A stretch of 59,869 nucleotides of DNA from Thermoactinomycetaceae bacterium (GCA_025449975.1 JANWIG010000045.1:1-59869), one strand, 5' to 3'. Positions 23,957 to 36,952 are shown, counted from the stretch's first letter. Notes: generated from the letters alone by a model not told the origin. Numbers and translations are program-made.

Positions 23957-24754
23957 TTATTTTTTATTGTTAAAACTACTTTTAGCCGGATCACTGCCAA
24001 TAAAATGGCTGCGCAGATCGAAACCGCCCGTTACAGGAATAATGGCTCCCGTAATAAAATCAGAATCGGGATGAACTAAAAAACGGACCACCCTCGCAAT
24101 ATCTTCTCCTGTCCCTGGACGCCCGACAAGGGAACGGGGATCTTTTTTTCCTTTGGCTTCTTGCTTAGAGGCTTCTTTATATGGATGGCGAATATCACCT
24201 GGACAGATCATATTTACCGTAATCCCATCCGCCGCTACTTCGTTCGCCAACGATTTGGTTAGCGAGACAAGACCGGTTTTGGCTGCAGCATATGCCGCAA
24301 ATCCTTCCCAAGCAACAGCCTGTTCTGCTCCAGTAAAACCAAAAGTGACTATTCTCCCTCCCCCCAACTTTCGCATGATGGGGATTACTTCTCTTGCGCA
24401 GTAGAATACACTGGATAAATTCCCATCTACCATCTGATGCCACTCCGAATCTTTTAGCTTAGCCAGAGGAGCTTGTCGCGCAATCGGACCGGCTGTACAG
24501 ATCAAGGCGTCGATTCTTCCCCAACGAGCCAACACTTTGGAGACCATTCGGGATACGTCGGCTGAATGGCTTACATCCCCCTGTATCATCAGAACTTCTT
24601 TCTCCTCTTCCTTTAGCTGCTGCTCTAACTGCTCGGCAGCCTGTTGACTCTGGCGATAATTGATCGCCAAATGGTATCCATCTTCTGCTAATCCTTTGGC
24701 AATCATTACACCTAATCCTGTGACTCCTCCCACGACCCAAGCTACCTTTTTCAT
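23957..24754 (-). CDS. Short-chain dehydrogenase/reductase
   Basis: A 265-residue classical SDR. The Rossmann motif is GGVTGLG at residues 9-15 (variant of TGxxxGxG), NLSS is near 110, and the catalytic pair is YAAAK at about 155-159. A C-terminal TGAIIPVTGGF matches the family. Its sequence style resembles the 3-oxoacyl-ACP reductase (FabG) group, but the substrate is unknown, and no fatty acid genes are nearby. RBS AAGGATG precedes the ATG. Confidence 0.92.
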   Translation of the reverse strand: MKKVAWVVGGVTGLGVMIAKGLAEDGYHLAINYRQSQQAAEQLEQQLKEEEKEVLMIQGDVSHSADVSRMVSKVLARWGRIDALICTAGPIARQAPLAKLKDSEWHQMVDGNLSSVFYCAREVIPIMRKLGGGRIVTFGFTGAEQAVAWEGFAAYAAAKTGLVSLTKSLANEVAADGITVNMICPGDIRHPYKEASKQEAKGKKDPRSLVGRPGTGEDIARVVRFLVHPDSDFITGAIIPVTGGFDLRSHFIGSDPAKSSFNNKK

Positions 24755-24819
24755 CTTTCGACATCCTTCCTAATCCCTTTTATCTTTCGCTTGCCTTGAA
24801 GGCAAACGATTATTTCTGC

Positions 24820-25740
24820 TCATGATTCTGAAGAAAGGCTCATTAGCAATCCTTGTATATCCGATGGCAATGGCGATTCCCAAGAAACCCATGTTTCCGT
24901 GCGTGGATGGAATAGTTCCAAGTGGGTTGCATGTAAAGCTTGGCGCTGCAACAAATGGGGATCCGTTCCTGTTCCATAAAGGGGATCACCGATGATCGGA
25001 TGTCCTAGCCAAGCAAGGTGAACGCGAATCTGATGGGTTTTCCCTGTCTCTAAGCGCAATTTCACCAATGTGGCTTTTTCCCACCGCCTAACCACTTGAT
25101 AATGGGTGATCGCTCGTTCGCCTAGCTCAAAGTTAACTTGGCGACGGGTTCCTTGATCCGGAAGGCGATAGATCGGAGCATCAATCGTTCCATCATCATC
25201 AGCCATCGGGTGATGAACGACTGCTAAGTACGTACGATGATAACGTTTTTTGGCCATCTGTTTGGCAAAATATCCATGGGCATACGCATGTTTCGCCACG
25301 ACGAGGAGACCGGAGGTATCTTTGTCTAAGCGAGTAACAGGTCTCATTTTATGGCTTTCCCCGCGCTGTTTCCAATGATAGAAAAGGCCATTGGCGAGGG
25401 TATGATCGGGATGGCGGCGAGTAGGGTGAACAACGATCCCCGCCGGCTTGTCAACGACGACGAGATCATCATCTTCGTAGACGATGTGAAACGGGACTTC
25501 TTGTGGTTCGATATAATCGGGTGTTTCTTCCCTCATCATCCGGATCGTAATTTGGTCTCCGGCTTGTACTCGTTCCGTAAAATATCTCAGTTGATCATTG
25601 ACAGTAACAAGCTGATTTTGTTTCAAGCGTTGCATCATTTTTTTAGAAAAGTGAAAACGGCTGGTTAGTACTTGTTTTAACATTTTACCATGTTCCGTCT
25701 CATCCACTTGATGGTAAAAAGTTGCTTGTGAATTTGTCAT
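24820..25740 (-). CDS. RluD-family 23S rRNA/tRNA pseudouridine synthase
   Basis: A 306-residue RNA pseudouridine synthase. An S4-like RNA-binding region covers the first 80 residues. The catalytic Asp is in RLDKDTSGLLVVAK, with the family motifs VVDKPAGIVVHPT before it and KTHQIRVHLAWLGHPIIGD after it. The ATG at 25740 is preceded by TGAGGTG; an in-frame upstream ATG at 25770 is not. Which uridine is modified cannot be told from sequence. Confidence 0.93.
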   Translation of the reverse strand: MTNSQATFYHQVDETEHGKMLKQVLTSRFHFSKKMMQRLKQNQLVTVNDQLRYFTERVQAGDQITIRMMREETPDYIEPQEVPFHIVYEDDDLVVVDKPAGIVVHPTRRHPDHTLANGLFYHWKQRGESHKMRPVTRLDKDTSGLLVVAKHAYAHGYFAKQMAKKRYHRTYLAVVHHPMADDDGTIDAPIYRLPDQGTRRQVNFELGERAITHYQVVRRWEKATLVKLRLETGKTHQIRVHLAWLGHPIIGDPLYGTGTDPHLLQRQALHATHLELFHPRTETWVSWESPLPSDIQGLLMSLSSES

Positions 25741-25825
25741 TTTGTAGGGCACCTCAAAATTTATCATCAAAGTTTAGCTGAGTTGGATCACACACGTTTC
25801 GAATGGTGGTTGGGAAGCGATCGCT

Positions 25826-26182
25826 TCAAGATACGATGGACTCAAGATAATAGGAATGAATGAAATAAATGATCGATCGGGCGATAAACCAAACGAGAAG
25901 ACATTGCCCAATGCCGCTTAACCCTCCTGTGATGAGTCGCAAGGTATTATTACTTTCTCTTATTTTGAAACGTTGTGTCAAGCCATCGATCAACATAGGA
26001 AATTGTAGTAGAACACCTAGGATCAGGTTCCAAAGGTGGTAAGGGATAAAATAGAAGAATGGTAAAAGGAGATAGGCTCCATAGATCGCTGTACACCGCG
26101 CACACAGCGGCATTTGCTTCCCATTGATAAAGATACTTCGATCTGGACGACGGTGACAGGGAATGATTGCTAACCATTTCAC
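25826..26182 (-). CDS. DUF2085 family membrane protein
   Basis: A 118-residue protein of the DUF2085 family, with the conserved CHRRPDRS and CARCTAIY motifs in the first 35 residues and three hydrophobic helices. The His/Cys pattern may bind a metal. The start is a GTG at 26182, with AAAGGAG upstream. Function is unknown for the family. Confidence 0.85.
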   Translation of the reverse strand: MKWLAIIPCHRRPDRSIFINGKQMPLCARCTAIYGAYLLLPFFYFIPYHLWNLILGVLLQFPMLIDGLTQRFKIRESNNTLRLITGGLSGIGQCLLVWFIARSIIYFIHSYYLESIVS

Positions 26183-26213
26183 TTGCTTTCACTCCTTTAC
26201 CTATAAATAGAAA

Positions 26214-26238
26214 GACCCGCCTTGGGAACAAGACGGGC
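26214..26238 (-). terminator. Terminator of the Cys-tail membrane protein gene
   Basis: Minus-strand GCCCGTCTTG / CAAGGCGGGTC stem followed by TTTCTATTTAT. Confidence 0.7.
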
Positions 26239-26266
26239 ATATGATCGATTCACAACCAAAACAGGA

Positions 26267-26527
26267 TTAGTCACAACCGCAATCACAGCAATCGCCACAG
26301 TCATCCAGTTTCTTTAGCTTCTTTGTGATCTTTTTGGAATACGATTTCTTTCTCTTTATCTTATACTTATAAAACCAGAATGTGCCTGCACTAATGAGAG
26401 AACTAGCTCCCAATAGAGATCCTGCAGCCATGAAATATCCGCCGGCTAAAAAGTGGATCCCAGCGATCAAGGTGCTAAAAAAAGACATGGTTAAGATAAA
26501 AAACATCTTCTTCTCACTCTCTTTCAT
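26267..26527 (-). CDS. Small membrane protein with CGDCCDCGC tail
   Basis: An 86-residue protein with two hydrophobic helices (about 8-30 and 32-52), a very basic linker (KIKRKKSYSKKITKKLKK) and a C-terminus with five Cys and alternating Asp: DDCGDCCDCGCD. The tail looks made to bind metal, and would be cytoplasmic if the basic linker is inside. I do not recognise a family. The start is uncertain; an ATG seven codons downstream is possible because no clear binding site precedes the ATG at 26527. Confidence 0.65.
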   Translation of the reverse strand: MKESEKKMFFILTMSFFSTLIAGIHFLAGGYFMAAGSLLGASSLISAGTFWFYKYKIKRKKSYSKKITKKLKKLDDCGDCCDCGCD

Positions 26528-26731
26528 CAGTAGGTTGTGCTACTTTCGTTTTTCTAACTAGGGTAGGATTACAAGAACATCTCTTTTGAGAAGAAGCATA
26601 TGCAAACAGGACTACTTCGCTGTTTCTTTTCCCAGATGATCAATGAATTATTTATTTAGCGTTTTTCTACATAAATATTATACTATGATAAAAAAATGTG
26701 ATACAAACATATTTTCAAAAGGTGGAGCTCC

Positions 26732-27502
26732 ATGACCTATTTTGATGCACATATTCATTTAGAAAAATATTCAGATCCAGCACTCGCAGAGATCTTACAA
26801 GATCCCTGTTTGGAAGGCGTATTAGCCGTTTCAATGGATTTAAATTCTTCTCAGCGAACTTTGACCCTTAAACAGCGTAATCCCCAAAAAGTCTCCATCG
26901 CCTGTGGCTTTCATCCAGAACAAGCGCTTCAAGATTGCACATCGCTGATCCAATGGATTCGACAACATGCTGATGAGATCGACGCCATTGGCGAGATCGG
27001 TTTGCCCTACTATTTGCAACAAGCGGCGCAAAAAGCCGGAAAGCCCTTTCCAACGGAAGCGTATCGGGAGTTGCTAGCTACTTTCTTGCAATTGGCCAAA
27101 GAGTTGGATAAACCCGTCGTCTTGCATGCTGTTTACGAGGATGCAAGAATAGCCTGCGACCTACTAGAAAAATACAAGATTGAAAAAGCACATTTTCATT
27201 GGGTGAAAACAGATCCAAAAACCCTGCGGCGCATGGCAGAGCGACAATATTATGTTTCTTTTACGCCGGATCTTCTATATAAGAAAAAAACAATGGATAT
27301 CGCTGCTGTCTATCCATTGTCACTTATTCTCGTAGAAACAGATGGTCCATGGCCATTCGAAGGTCCCTTCGCCAATTGCTCCACAACCCCTCGGTTACTA
27401 CCTAAAGTTATTGAAAAGCTCGCTTCTCTACGCCGTCTCCCGGTCCGCGAAGTAGAAGTGATTTTGCAACAAAATATTCAACGATTTTTATCTCGTCAGT
27501 AG
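26732..27502 (+). CDS. TatD-family metal-dependent hydrolase
   Basis: A 256-residue TIM-barrel hydrolase of the TatD DNase superfamily. Metal ligands are HIH at residues 7-9, Glu in IGEIGLPY, and His in VLHAV and HFHW; ETDGPWPF carries the final Asp. Members of this group act as deoxyribonucleases or on other phosphoester substrates. RBS GGTGGAG precedes the ATG. The stop overlaps the 3' end of the convergent lipoprotein gene by 7 nt. Confidence 0.9.
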   Translation: MTYFDAHIHLEKYSDPALAEILQDPCLEGVLAVSMDLNSSQRTLTLKQRNPQKVSIACGFHPEQALQDCTSLIQWIRQHADEIDAIGEIGLPYYLQQAAQKAGKPFPTEAYRELLATFLQLAKELDKPVVLHAVYEDARIACDLLEKYKIEKAHFHWVKTDPKTLRRMAERQYYVSFTPDLLYKKKTMDIAAVYPLSLILVETDGPWPFEGPFANCSTTPRLLPKVIEKLASLRRLPVREVEVILQQNIQRFLSRQ

Positions 27503-29172
27503 ACAACCCCTTTCCGCGTATGCGTTTTATTAAAAAGTTCAGGAGATGGGTCAAAATACTTTTCCTCATACTTCTTAATAAAGCGCCCATCTTCAAGGAC
27601 TCCCGCTCCCCATGTGGGATCCATCGAAATCCATCTCCCGTCTACCCATGCTTCCACCCAAGCATGTTGCTGTCCACCTGCTTCTCCTTCGATAAATCGG
27701 GCAGGTAGGTCAATGGAACGCAATAAAGCCAAGGTGAGAAAGGAAAAGTCTTGACAAACTCCTTTTCTTGTCGTCAGCGTTTTTAAAGCACCATCCGTCC
27801 ATTCATAATCGTTGTTTTTCAATTTTTCTAGATCATATTCAATATGTTTGGCCACAAACTCATAAATCGCCTTTACTTTTTCATAATCATTCTTTTTCCC
27901 TCTCGTAATCTGCTTGGCAAATTGACGAATCTCTGGGTCAGCGGATTGAATTCCCCTCGATGGCATCAAATCGCGAAGATCACGATCGGCATCGCTCCAC
28001 ACTTTCCAGCGGGCAACCGGATAAAAGCGGAAGGTTGTGGTCTTCGTTTGATTCACTTCGGGCACCAGCAAGGTGACTTGATACATCCCTGCACCAAATC
28101 TCAATCCTACTCGCCAATTAAAAAAACCTTCTTCAACAGGGACAAAGTAGGTAGCTTTATCTTTGCCTTTCATAATCTGGATTACAACATATTCGGTTTG
28201 CTTAGCCATAGGGGCTTTTGGATCGATTTCTCCTCGAATCGAATGTACGAACTTCGCCTGTAAGTATTCTTCCTCTGGCAAGAAGAGCTTTAAGCCACGT
28301 TGTTCATACAAATCGGTATATTGGATCTTTGAAGCGCTTTTCGCCAGCTGATTGTTTACGTAAAGGGTCGCTCCGATGACCTTTTGTTCTGGATTTTCTT
28401 TGGAAGGAATCCATATCTGTACTTCATATAATCCTACTCCATAAGGTAAAGGAAACTCCTCTTGTAGCTGCCCCTGGGGTGTCTGGATTTCCCTCTCCCA
28501 AGTTTGCTCCCCTTTGCGGATCCGAATATGTACTTTTTCCGTCGTTCCACTCCCATTGAGCTCAAAAAAACCATTCGCCGTTATGTATCCCCCATGGGGA
28601 TTCGTCAGCTTCCAGTCTCGTTGAATCGCTTCTTGACTGTATTGGATATCGAGCGCTAGTTCTGGATTTAGATTCATGACCTGAAAGGTAGTGACAGGAA
28701 GATACTCAGCCGAATGTTGCTCGGGAGCCATGATCTTCACTTGGTACAATCCATCACGAGCAAACAAGGTAATCTCTTGGGTAAAACGCCCCCCTTGGAT
28801 CGGCACAAAATAGGTGAAGGCATTTGGCAGCTTATTCGTTTTCGGCTCCAGTGCAACCACTTCTAATTTAATGAATTTTGTTTGAAGAGACTGCCATTTT
28901 TCAATTTTCCCACTCACTTGGAAAGACAAATTGGCGGCAAAACGTTCAAACTTTGGAGAAATCACTTCTATTCCAAGTCTCTTCCCATAATCAGTCAAGG
29001 TAAGCTCTTTGGAGGAGATCCGTTTGTTCCAAGTTTGCACTTGCAGATCCCAAAAGGAAGCTGCAACGGGTTGCTGAAAAGTAAACTGTGACCATTGAAA
29101 GCTACAAGCTGAGAGAGTCAGGATACTAGCTAAAAATAGTAGCAAAAAATATCTTAAAAGCTTTTCTTTCAT
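27496..29172 (-). CDS. Lipoprotein with C-terminal transglutaminase-like domain
   Basis: A 558-residue surface lipoprotein. The lipobox is TLSAC at about residue 22. Two to three beta-rich modules follow (repeated patterns such as YQVKIMAPE and YEVQIWIPS). A transglutaminase-like domain then occupies about 430-540, with Cys in RKGVCQDFSFL, His in GGQQHAWVEAW and Asp in ISMDPTWG forming the usual triad. Such domains act as proteases or transamidases. The ATG at 29172 follows GGGAGC by 7 nt. A cell-surface role is inferred. Confidence 0.88.
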   Translation of the reverse strand: MKEKLLRYFLLLFLASILTLSACSFQWSQFTFQQPVAASFWDLQVQTWNKRISSKELTLTDYGKRLGIEVISPKFERFAANLSFQVSGKIEKWQSLQTKFIKLEVVALEPKTNKLPNAFTYFVPIQGGRFTQEITLFARDGLYQVKIMAPEQHSAEYLPVTTFQVMNLNPELALDIQYSQEAIQRDWKLTNPHGGYITANGFFELNGSGTTEKVHIRIRKGEQTWEREIQTPQGQLQEEFPLPYGVGLYEVQIWIPSKENPEQKVIGATLYVNNQLAKSASKIQYTDLYEQRGLKLFLPEEEYLQAKFVHSIRGEIDPKAPMAKQTEYVVIQIMKGKDKATYFVPVEEGFFNWRVGLRFGAGMYQVTLLVPEVNQTKTTTFRFYPVARWKVWSDADRDLRDLMPSRGIQSADPEIRQFAKQITRGKKNDYEKVKAIYEFVAKHIEYDLEKLKNNDYEWTDGALKTLTTRKGVCQDFSFLTLALLRSIDLPARFIEGEAGGQQHAWVEAWVDGRWISMDPTWGAGVLEDGRFIKKYEEKYFDPSPELFNKTHTRKGVVY

Positions 29173-29219
29173 CACAAAAGCTCCCTCACACTTCTTATCT
29201 TCTTCGATCGACTGCACCC

Positions 29220-29562
29220 TCTATCCTCGATTTTATTATTTCATCTGATCTTGCAATCTGCAACCGAAGAATCGTTTAAAAGTCGCTCTTTTACCTATAT
29301 TCATGAAACAGAATCGTTTTTCCTGTTTTTCATTTCTATCTATCCCATTTTTTGCTATTTATTAATTAAACAAAAAAAGCGCATTCCGCTCCGGACTCAC
29401 CGAAGCTTCCTGCGCAAACCACCAAAATAGATTAGAAACCAAAGACCAAAACGAGACCAAACAACATAATGACCATAACAAATGAAAAAAGCACTATTAT
29501 CATACACCAAATTTAGCGGAATGTCCGTAAAAAAGGAGATATTTTTATTTTTTTTTCACTTA
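29220..29562. other. Intergenic region after ligA
   Basis: It holds a strong minus-strand terminator (29379-29415). A 20-codon hydrophobic GTG frame on the minus strand (29432-29494) lies between ligA and that terminator. The frame has no convincing ribosome binding site. The rest is AT-rich and I see nothing else. Confidence 0.4.
29379..29415 (-). terminator. Terminator downstream of ligA
   Basis: Minus-strand GCGCA / TGCGC and GCTTCGG / CCGGAGC stems separated by a symmetric GGAA/GGAA internal loop, followed by seven T. It probably ends the yerC-distal pcrB-pcrA-ligA transcript. Confidence 0.8.
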
Positions 29563-33794
<4,232 letters not shown>

Positions 33795-33825
33795 CTTTCC
33801 CTTCCTTTCCTACTCTTACTCTTCT

Positions 33826-34536
33826 CTATTTTCTTTGCGCTGTCTCCTTCACCCAAGCGACAGACGCAAGCGCTTGCTTAAGATCTTCATAAACCAAATT
33901 TCCAATCACGATCGTATCTGCCCAAGTCGCCATCTCCTCTGCCTGCGTTTGCGTGCGAATCCCTCCACCATAAAAGAGACGAGCTTTCCGCAAACCTCTG
34001 CGGGCTGCTCGAACCATCTCAATTTGACCATACGTCCCACTATACTCAATGTAAAAGATGGGCAAATGAAACAACTGATCGCTAAGACGCGCATAGGCAA
34101 TCAGATCTTCCGTGGAGAGGTTGGTATTGCAATGAGTCAGCCTACTCACTTTCGCCTCGGGATTTAAGATGACATATCCTTGCCCAGCTACCTTTTCCCA
34201 AGGAATCAGATCACCATAAGTACGAATCGCCTCATAATGCGCTCCCTTCAACCAGTAGGCATCCTCGGTATTTAAAACCGACGGAATCAAATAACCCTCG
34301 CATCCGAGAAGAATCGCCGAAAACGTTGAGATCTCTTGAACACAAGGGATTTCATAGGATTTTACGCGCTGCCAAAGCAGATGGGTATTTTCATAAGTAA
34401 TTCCATCGGTTCCTCCGATGATGATCGCATCTGTCTTTGAGGTACATATGCACTCTAACGCAGCATCTGAGAGGGGACGGTTGGGATCCAGCTTAAAGAC
34501 ATGTCGCCAAGTTCCAATTTGTCTGAGCAGACTCAA
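33826..34536 (-). CDS. pcrB: Heptaprenylglyceryl phosphate synthase
   Basis: A 236-residue TIM-barrel prenyltransferase that joins a heptaprenyl chain to glycerol-1-phosphate in Bacillales. Conserved pieces are KLDPNR, IIIGGTDG near residue 40, YIEYSGTYG and FYGGGIRT near 190. The start is a TTG at 34536, with GGAGGGTG upstream; longer frames have no binding site. Overall length matches the family. It is the first gene of pcrB-pcrA-ligA, with a terminator of yerC upstream. Confidence 0.95.
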   Translation of the reverse strand: MSLLRQIGTWRHVFKLDPNRPLSDAALECICTSKTDAIIIGGTDGITYENTHLLWQRVKSYEIPCVQEISTFSAILLGCEGYLIPSVLNTEDAYWLKGAHYEAIRTYGDLIPWEKVAGQGYVILNPEAKVSRLTHCNTNLSTEDLIAYARLSDQLFHLPIFYIEYSGTYGQIEMVRAARRGLRKARLFYGGGIRTQTQAEEMATWADTIVIGNLVYEDLKQALASVAWVKETAQRK

Positions 34537-34601
34537 CTCATCACCCTCCAAGCCAAAATGATCTCTTCCTATTATACATGACGAGTGCAAGTCCCTAAAA
34601 A

Positions 34602-34623
34602 AACCTCGCTCACTTGCGAGGTT
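34602..34623 (-). terminator. Terminator between yerC and pcrB
   Basis: AACCTCGC / GCGAGGTT stem with flanking A and T runs on both strands, following the yerC stop. Confidence 0.8.
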
Positions 34624-34644
34624 TTGGACGGATCGCCTATTTCC

Positions 34645-34947
34645 TTATGAAATTTCCTTTTTATCCAGACGTTCCAGAACCAGATTATAACCATCTGTCC
34701 CATAATGGAGACATCTTTTTACACGGGAGATCGTCGCCGTACTGGCTCCTGTCTCAGCCTCAATCTGATTATACGTATAGCCCGTTCTTAACATCCGAGC
34801 CACTTCCAACCGCTGCGCCAAAGATTTCATTTCACCAACCGTACATAAGTCCTCAAAAAACCGATAACACTCATCCATATTCTTTAATTGCAAAATAGCT
34901 GTAAATAGTTGCTCTATCTCCTCTTTTTTTAGCTTATTTAATTGCAT
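34645..34947 (-). CDS. yerC: YerC/TrpR-like DNA-binding protein
   Basis: A 100-residue member of the TrpR-like YerC/YecD family. The helix-turn-helix lies in YTYNQIEAETGASTATISRVKR (about 57-79), preceded by the family's EMKSLAQRLEVARML. It is a likely transcription regulator whose targets are unknown. The yerC-pcrB-pcrA-ligA order is as in Bacillus. An inverted repeat at 34958-34989 lies just before its ribosome binding site and might be its own operator. Confidence 0.92.
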   Translation of the reverse strand: MQLNKLKKEEIEQLFTAILQLKNMDECYRFFEDLCTVGEMKSLAQRLEVARMLRTGYTYNQIEAETGASTATISRVKRCLHYGTDGYNLVLERLDKKEIS

Positions 34948-34957
34948 CGCTTATCAC

Positions 34958-34989
34958 CCTACTACGCTAACTCCTTCTACCGTAGTAGG
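34958..34989. promoter_or_regulatory. Inverted repeat in the yerC leader
   Basis: Perfect 9-bp arms CCTACTACG and CGTAGTAGG separated by 14 nt, ending only 10 nt before the yerC start on the minus strand and touching GGGTGA. It could be an operator (autoregulation) or a hairpin masking the binding site. Confidence 0.45.
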
Positions 34990-35290
34990 TTTTCACCTCA
35001 CTTCAAATAAATTGGTTTGCACGGAATCCACTACCAGCCAGATAAAACTAGATTCCTATTATTTAAAAATGATCTATTCATCCATCTCTTCATAACGATT
35101 ACTTAAGCAGAAAAAACCAACGGTCAAACCTAACTGTCTATATTTTATAGATTTCGCCAAGTCACGTCTATTGATTTTCGCCATTTATTTACCTCTTCAT
35201 CGTATTAAAGCATACTTCAACATAAAACAGGAAAAAACCTTCTATATCTAGCTTATTTAATTTTTTCTACTATATAAACAGCGATTCGCC
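34990..35290. other. Intergenic, no gene seen
   Basis: About 300 nt of AT-rich DNA upstream of yerC and downstream of a membrane protein gene. No repeat, hairpin with a T-run, or promoter stands out. Confidence 0.4.
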
Positions 35291-35908
35291 TCAACCTTGA
35301 GACCGGTTCTTTTCCTTCGCAGCTTTTTGCCAAGCCAATCGTTTTCGTCTGATCCTCTCTTTTCTTCTCTCCCTCCTCTTTTCCAGCAAAAAGAGGAGAT
35401 TTAACCCTGCTGTCAAAACAATACTAGTGATTATCTGAATCCCCAAATGAATTTGGACATCCGGTTTCCAGAAAAGCGCCATCATCCAATAAACCAAAAT
35501 AAAAAAAGGGACATTCATAATCGAAAGAAAAAGAGCCCACTTTCGCGATGTCTCTTTTCTCTCAATCAGCAACATCCATGGAGAAAACAAAAGAATTATC
35601 CAGCTAATCAACATATACCAACGAACGGTTGTCACATCATCGGGGTTGATGGATAAGTCCAAATACCTTTCCAAAAGAAAGAGGAGTACCCGTAATACAA
35701 TCATGATAACAAAAGGCAAAATCACTCCAGCAAAAAGTCCGAGAAAAAAAGCTTGAACTACTTTTCGCTTCTTTTTTATAGCAGAGTAAACTTCACGGGA
35801 GATTAGCACAACAACGCCGATGGCTAGTAAAAACAATTGCTCCCATGGAATCTTGTTCGCATATAGATCCTGAAAGAAATAGATGAGCTCCTCAAACACA
35901 AGTTCCAT
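35291..35908 (-). CDS. Membrane protein, paralogue of 36314-36952
   Basis: A 205-residue protein with about five hydrophobic helices and a basic Arg/Lys-rich C-terminal tail. It is not recognised but is a paralogue of the next gene upstream: shared blocks include FFLGLFAG, RWYML, NVPFFILVYW and FWKPDVQ. The ATG is immediately downstream (7 nt) of the inverted-repeat element 35916-36214; the nearest AAGGAGG lies on the other side of that element. Confidence 0.82.
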   Translation of the reverse strand: MELVFEELIYFFQDLYANKIPWEQLFLLAIGVVVLISREVYSAIKKKRKVVQAFFLGLFAGVILPFVIMIVLRVLLFLLERYLDLSINPDDVTTVRWYMLISWIILLFSPWMLLIERKETSRKWALFLSIMNVPFFILVYWMMALFWKPDVQIHLGIQIITSIVLTAGLNLLFLLEKRRERRKERIRRKRLAWQKAAKEKNRSQG

Positions 35909-35915
35909 AATTATC

Positions 35916-36214
35916 CCGTTACGAAAAACTCATCAAACGCCATAAGAGTTTCTGTTTTCTTCCTGATTCATCGTGTCCTGCCGCACCATTTATTGTACTG
36001 TCGGTTGATCGAACACTCCACAGGTATCCATTCCCGTGTAGCTCACGGTGCCCATTCATGATATCCGATCCTAGACGGATCATGAATGAAAATTTGATTA
36101 GTTTCATCCTTTTTCTATCTAGAAGCACCTCACGGTAGCGATTCGATGATGATACACTTACCCCCTGCATCAAAATTACTTCTAGATAGAGACATTTTCG
36201 TTTTTCGTTAACGG
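35916..36214 (-). mobile_element. 299-nt inverted-repeat element between RBS and ATG
   Basis: On the minus strand it begins CCGTTAACGAAAAAC and ends GAGTTTTTCGTAACGG. Inside are a perfect CTATCTAGAAG / CTTCTAGATAG hairpin, an imperfect ATTCATGAT/ATCATGAAT hairpin and, at the right end, a frame reading AAGHDESGRKQKLL and later MSFS-stop that resembles the tail of an IS200/IS605-type TnpB. It is flanked by AAGGAGG plus 4 nt and by 7 nt plus ATG. I read it as a TnpB-element remnant, or a non-autonomous derivative of one. Confidence 0.65.
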
Positions 36215-36313
36215 ATTCCCTCCTTCCTATCTACACTTCATTTATAAGGAGATTTTGATCATTTTTCTAACTGTGATCTAGCTTCTCCACTCGATTTTAA
36301 GTGACTGTTTTTT

Positions 36314-36952
36314 TCAAACAGCGGGGATCTTGTCATGATCTTTACATTCCCTTTTCTTTTGCAGATTTTCCGTTCCAACTATAACTTTTTTCTTTCTTTT
36401 CCTTTCCTTAGGAGAAAACCATAGATACAAACCAAGTGTTAACGAGACGCTCATGACAAGCTGGATTTCGATTCCCACTTGTACTTCAGGTTTCCACAAG
36501 GAAGCGACTGCCCAATAGACGACCAAAAAAAACGGAACATGGATCAATGAAAGAAAAAGTCTCTTCCAACGGTTCTTTATCTTCGCTAGGAATACCAATG
36601 GAGAAACTGTAACCATCACCGCATTTACTAATGCATACCAGCGCTTGGTTTCTTGATCGTTCGGCTGAATCGATAACCCGAAAATCTCACTCATTATAAA
36701 ATAGACGATTCGGAAAACAGACATTACAGCAAAAATGACCAACATCCCAATGAATAATCCTAAAAAGAAATTAGGCATTACCTTTTCCTTCTCTTTGATC
36801 GCCTGTCTGATCCCAATACTGCTTATTATTAGCATATTAAAAAGAGCTAAAATCAAAAGTTCCATTGAAACTCTTCCAAAAATTACATCAACAAAGAACC
36901 AGAATCCTGTCTCCAAACCAATCTCTACAATCAATTCAAATAAATGTTTCAC
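36314..36952 (-). CDS. Membrane protein, paralogue of 35291-35908
   Basis: A 212-residue protein with about five hydrophobic segments, a basic Lys/Arg-rich tail and the same blocks as its paralogue (FFLGLFIG, RWYALV, HVPFFLVVYW, LWKPEVQ). The start is a GTG with AAAGGGGGG upstream. I do not recognise the family. The pair probably arose by duplication, and the repeat element lies in the space between them. Confidence 0.8.
   Translation of the reverse strand: MKHLFELIVEIGLETGFWFFVDVIFGRVSMELLILALFNMLIISSIGIRQAIKEKEKVMPNFFLGLFIGMLVIFAVMSVFRIVYFIMSEIFGLSIQPNDQETKRWYALVNAVMVTVSPLVFLAKIKNRWKRLFLSLIHVPFFLVVYWAVASLWKPEVQVGIEIQLVMSVSLTLGLYLWFSPKERKRKKKVIVGTENLQKKRECKDHDKIPAV

Noticed and set aside
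35919-36173. 84-residue reading frame on the minus strand as a gene
   Set aside because: It lies wholly inside the 299-nt repeat element, has no RBS, and only its last 25 residues look like coding sequence (TnpB-like tail).
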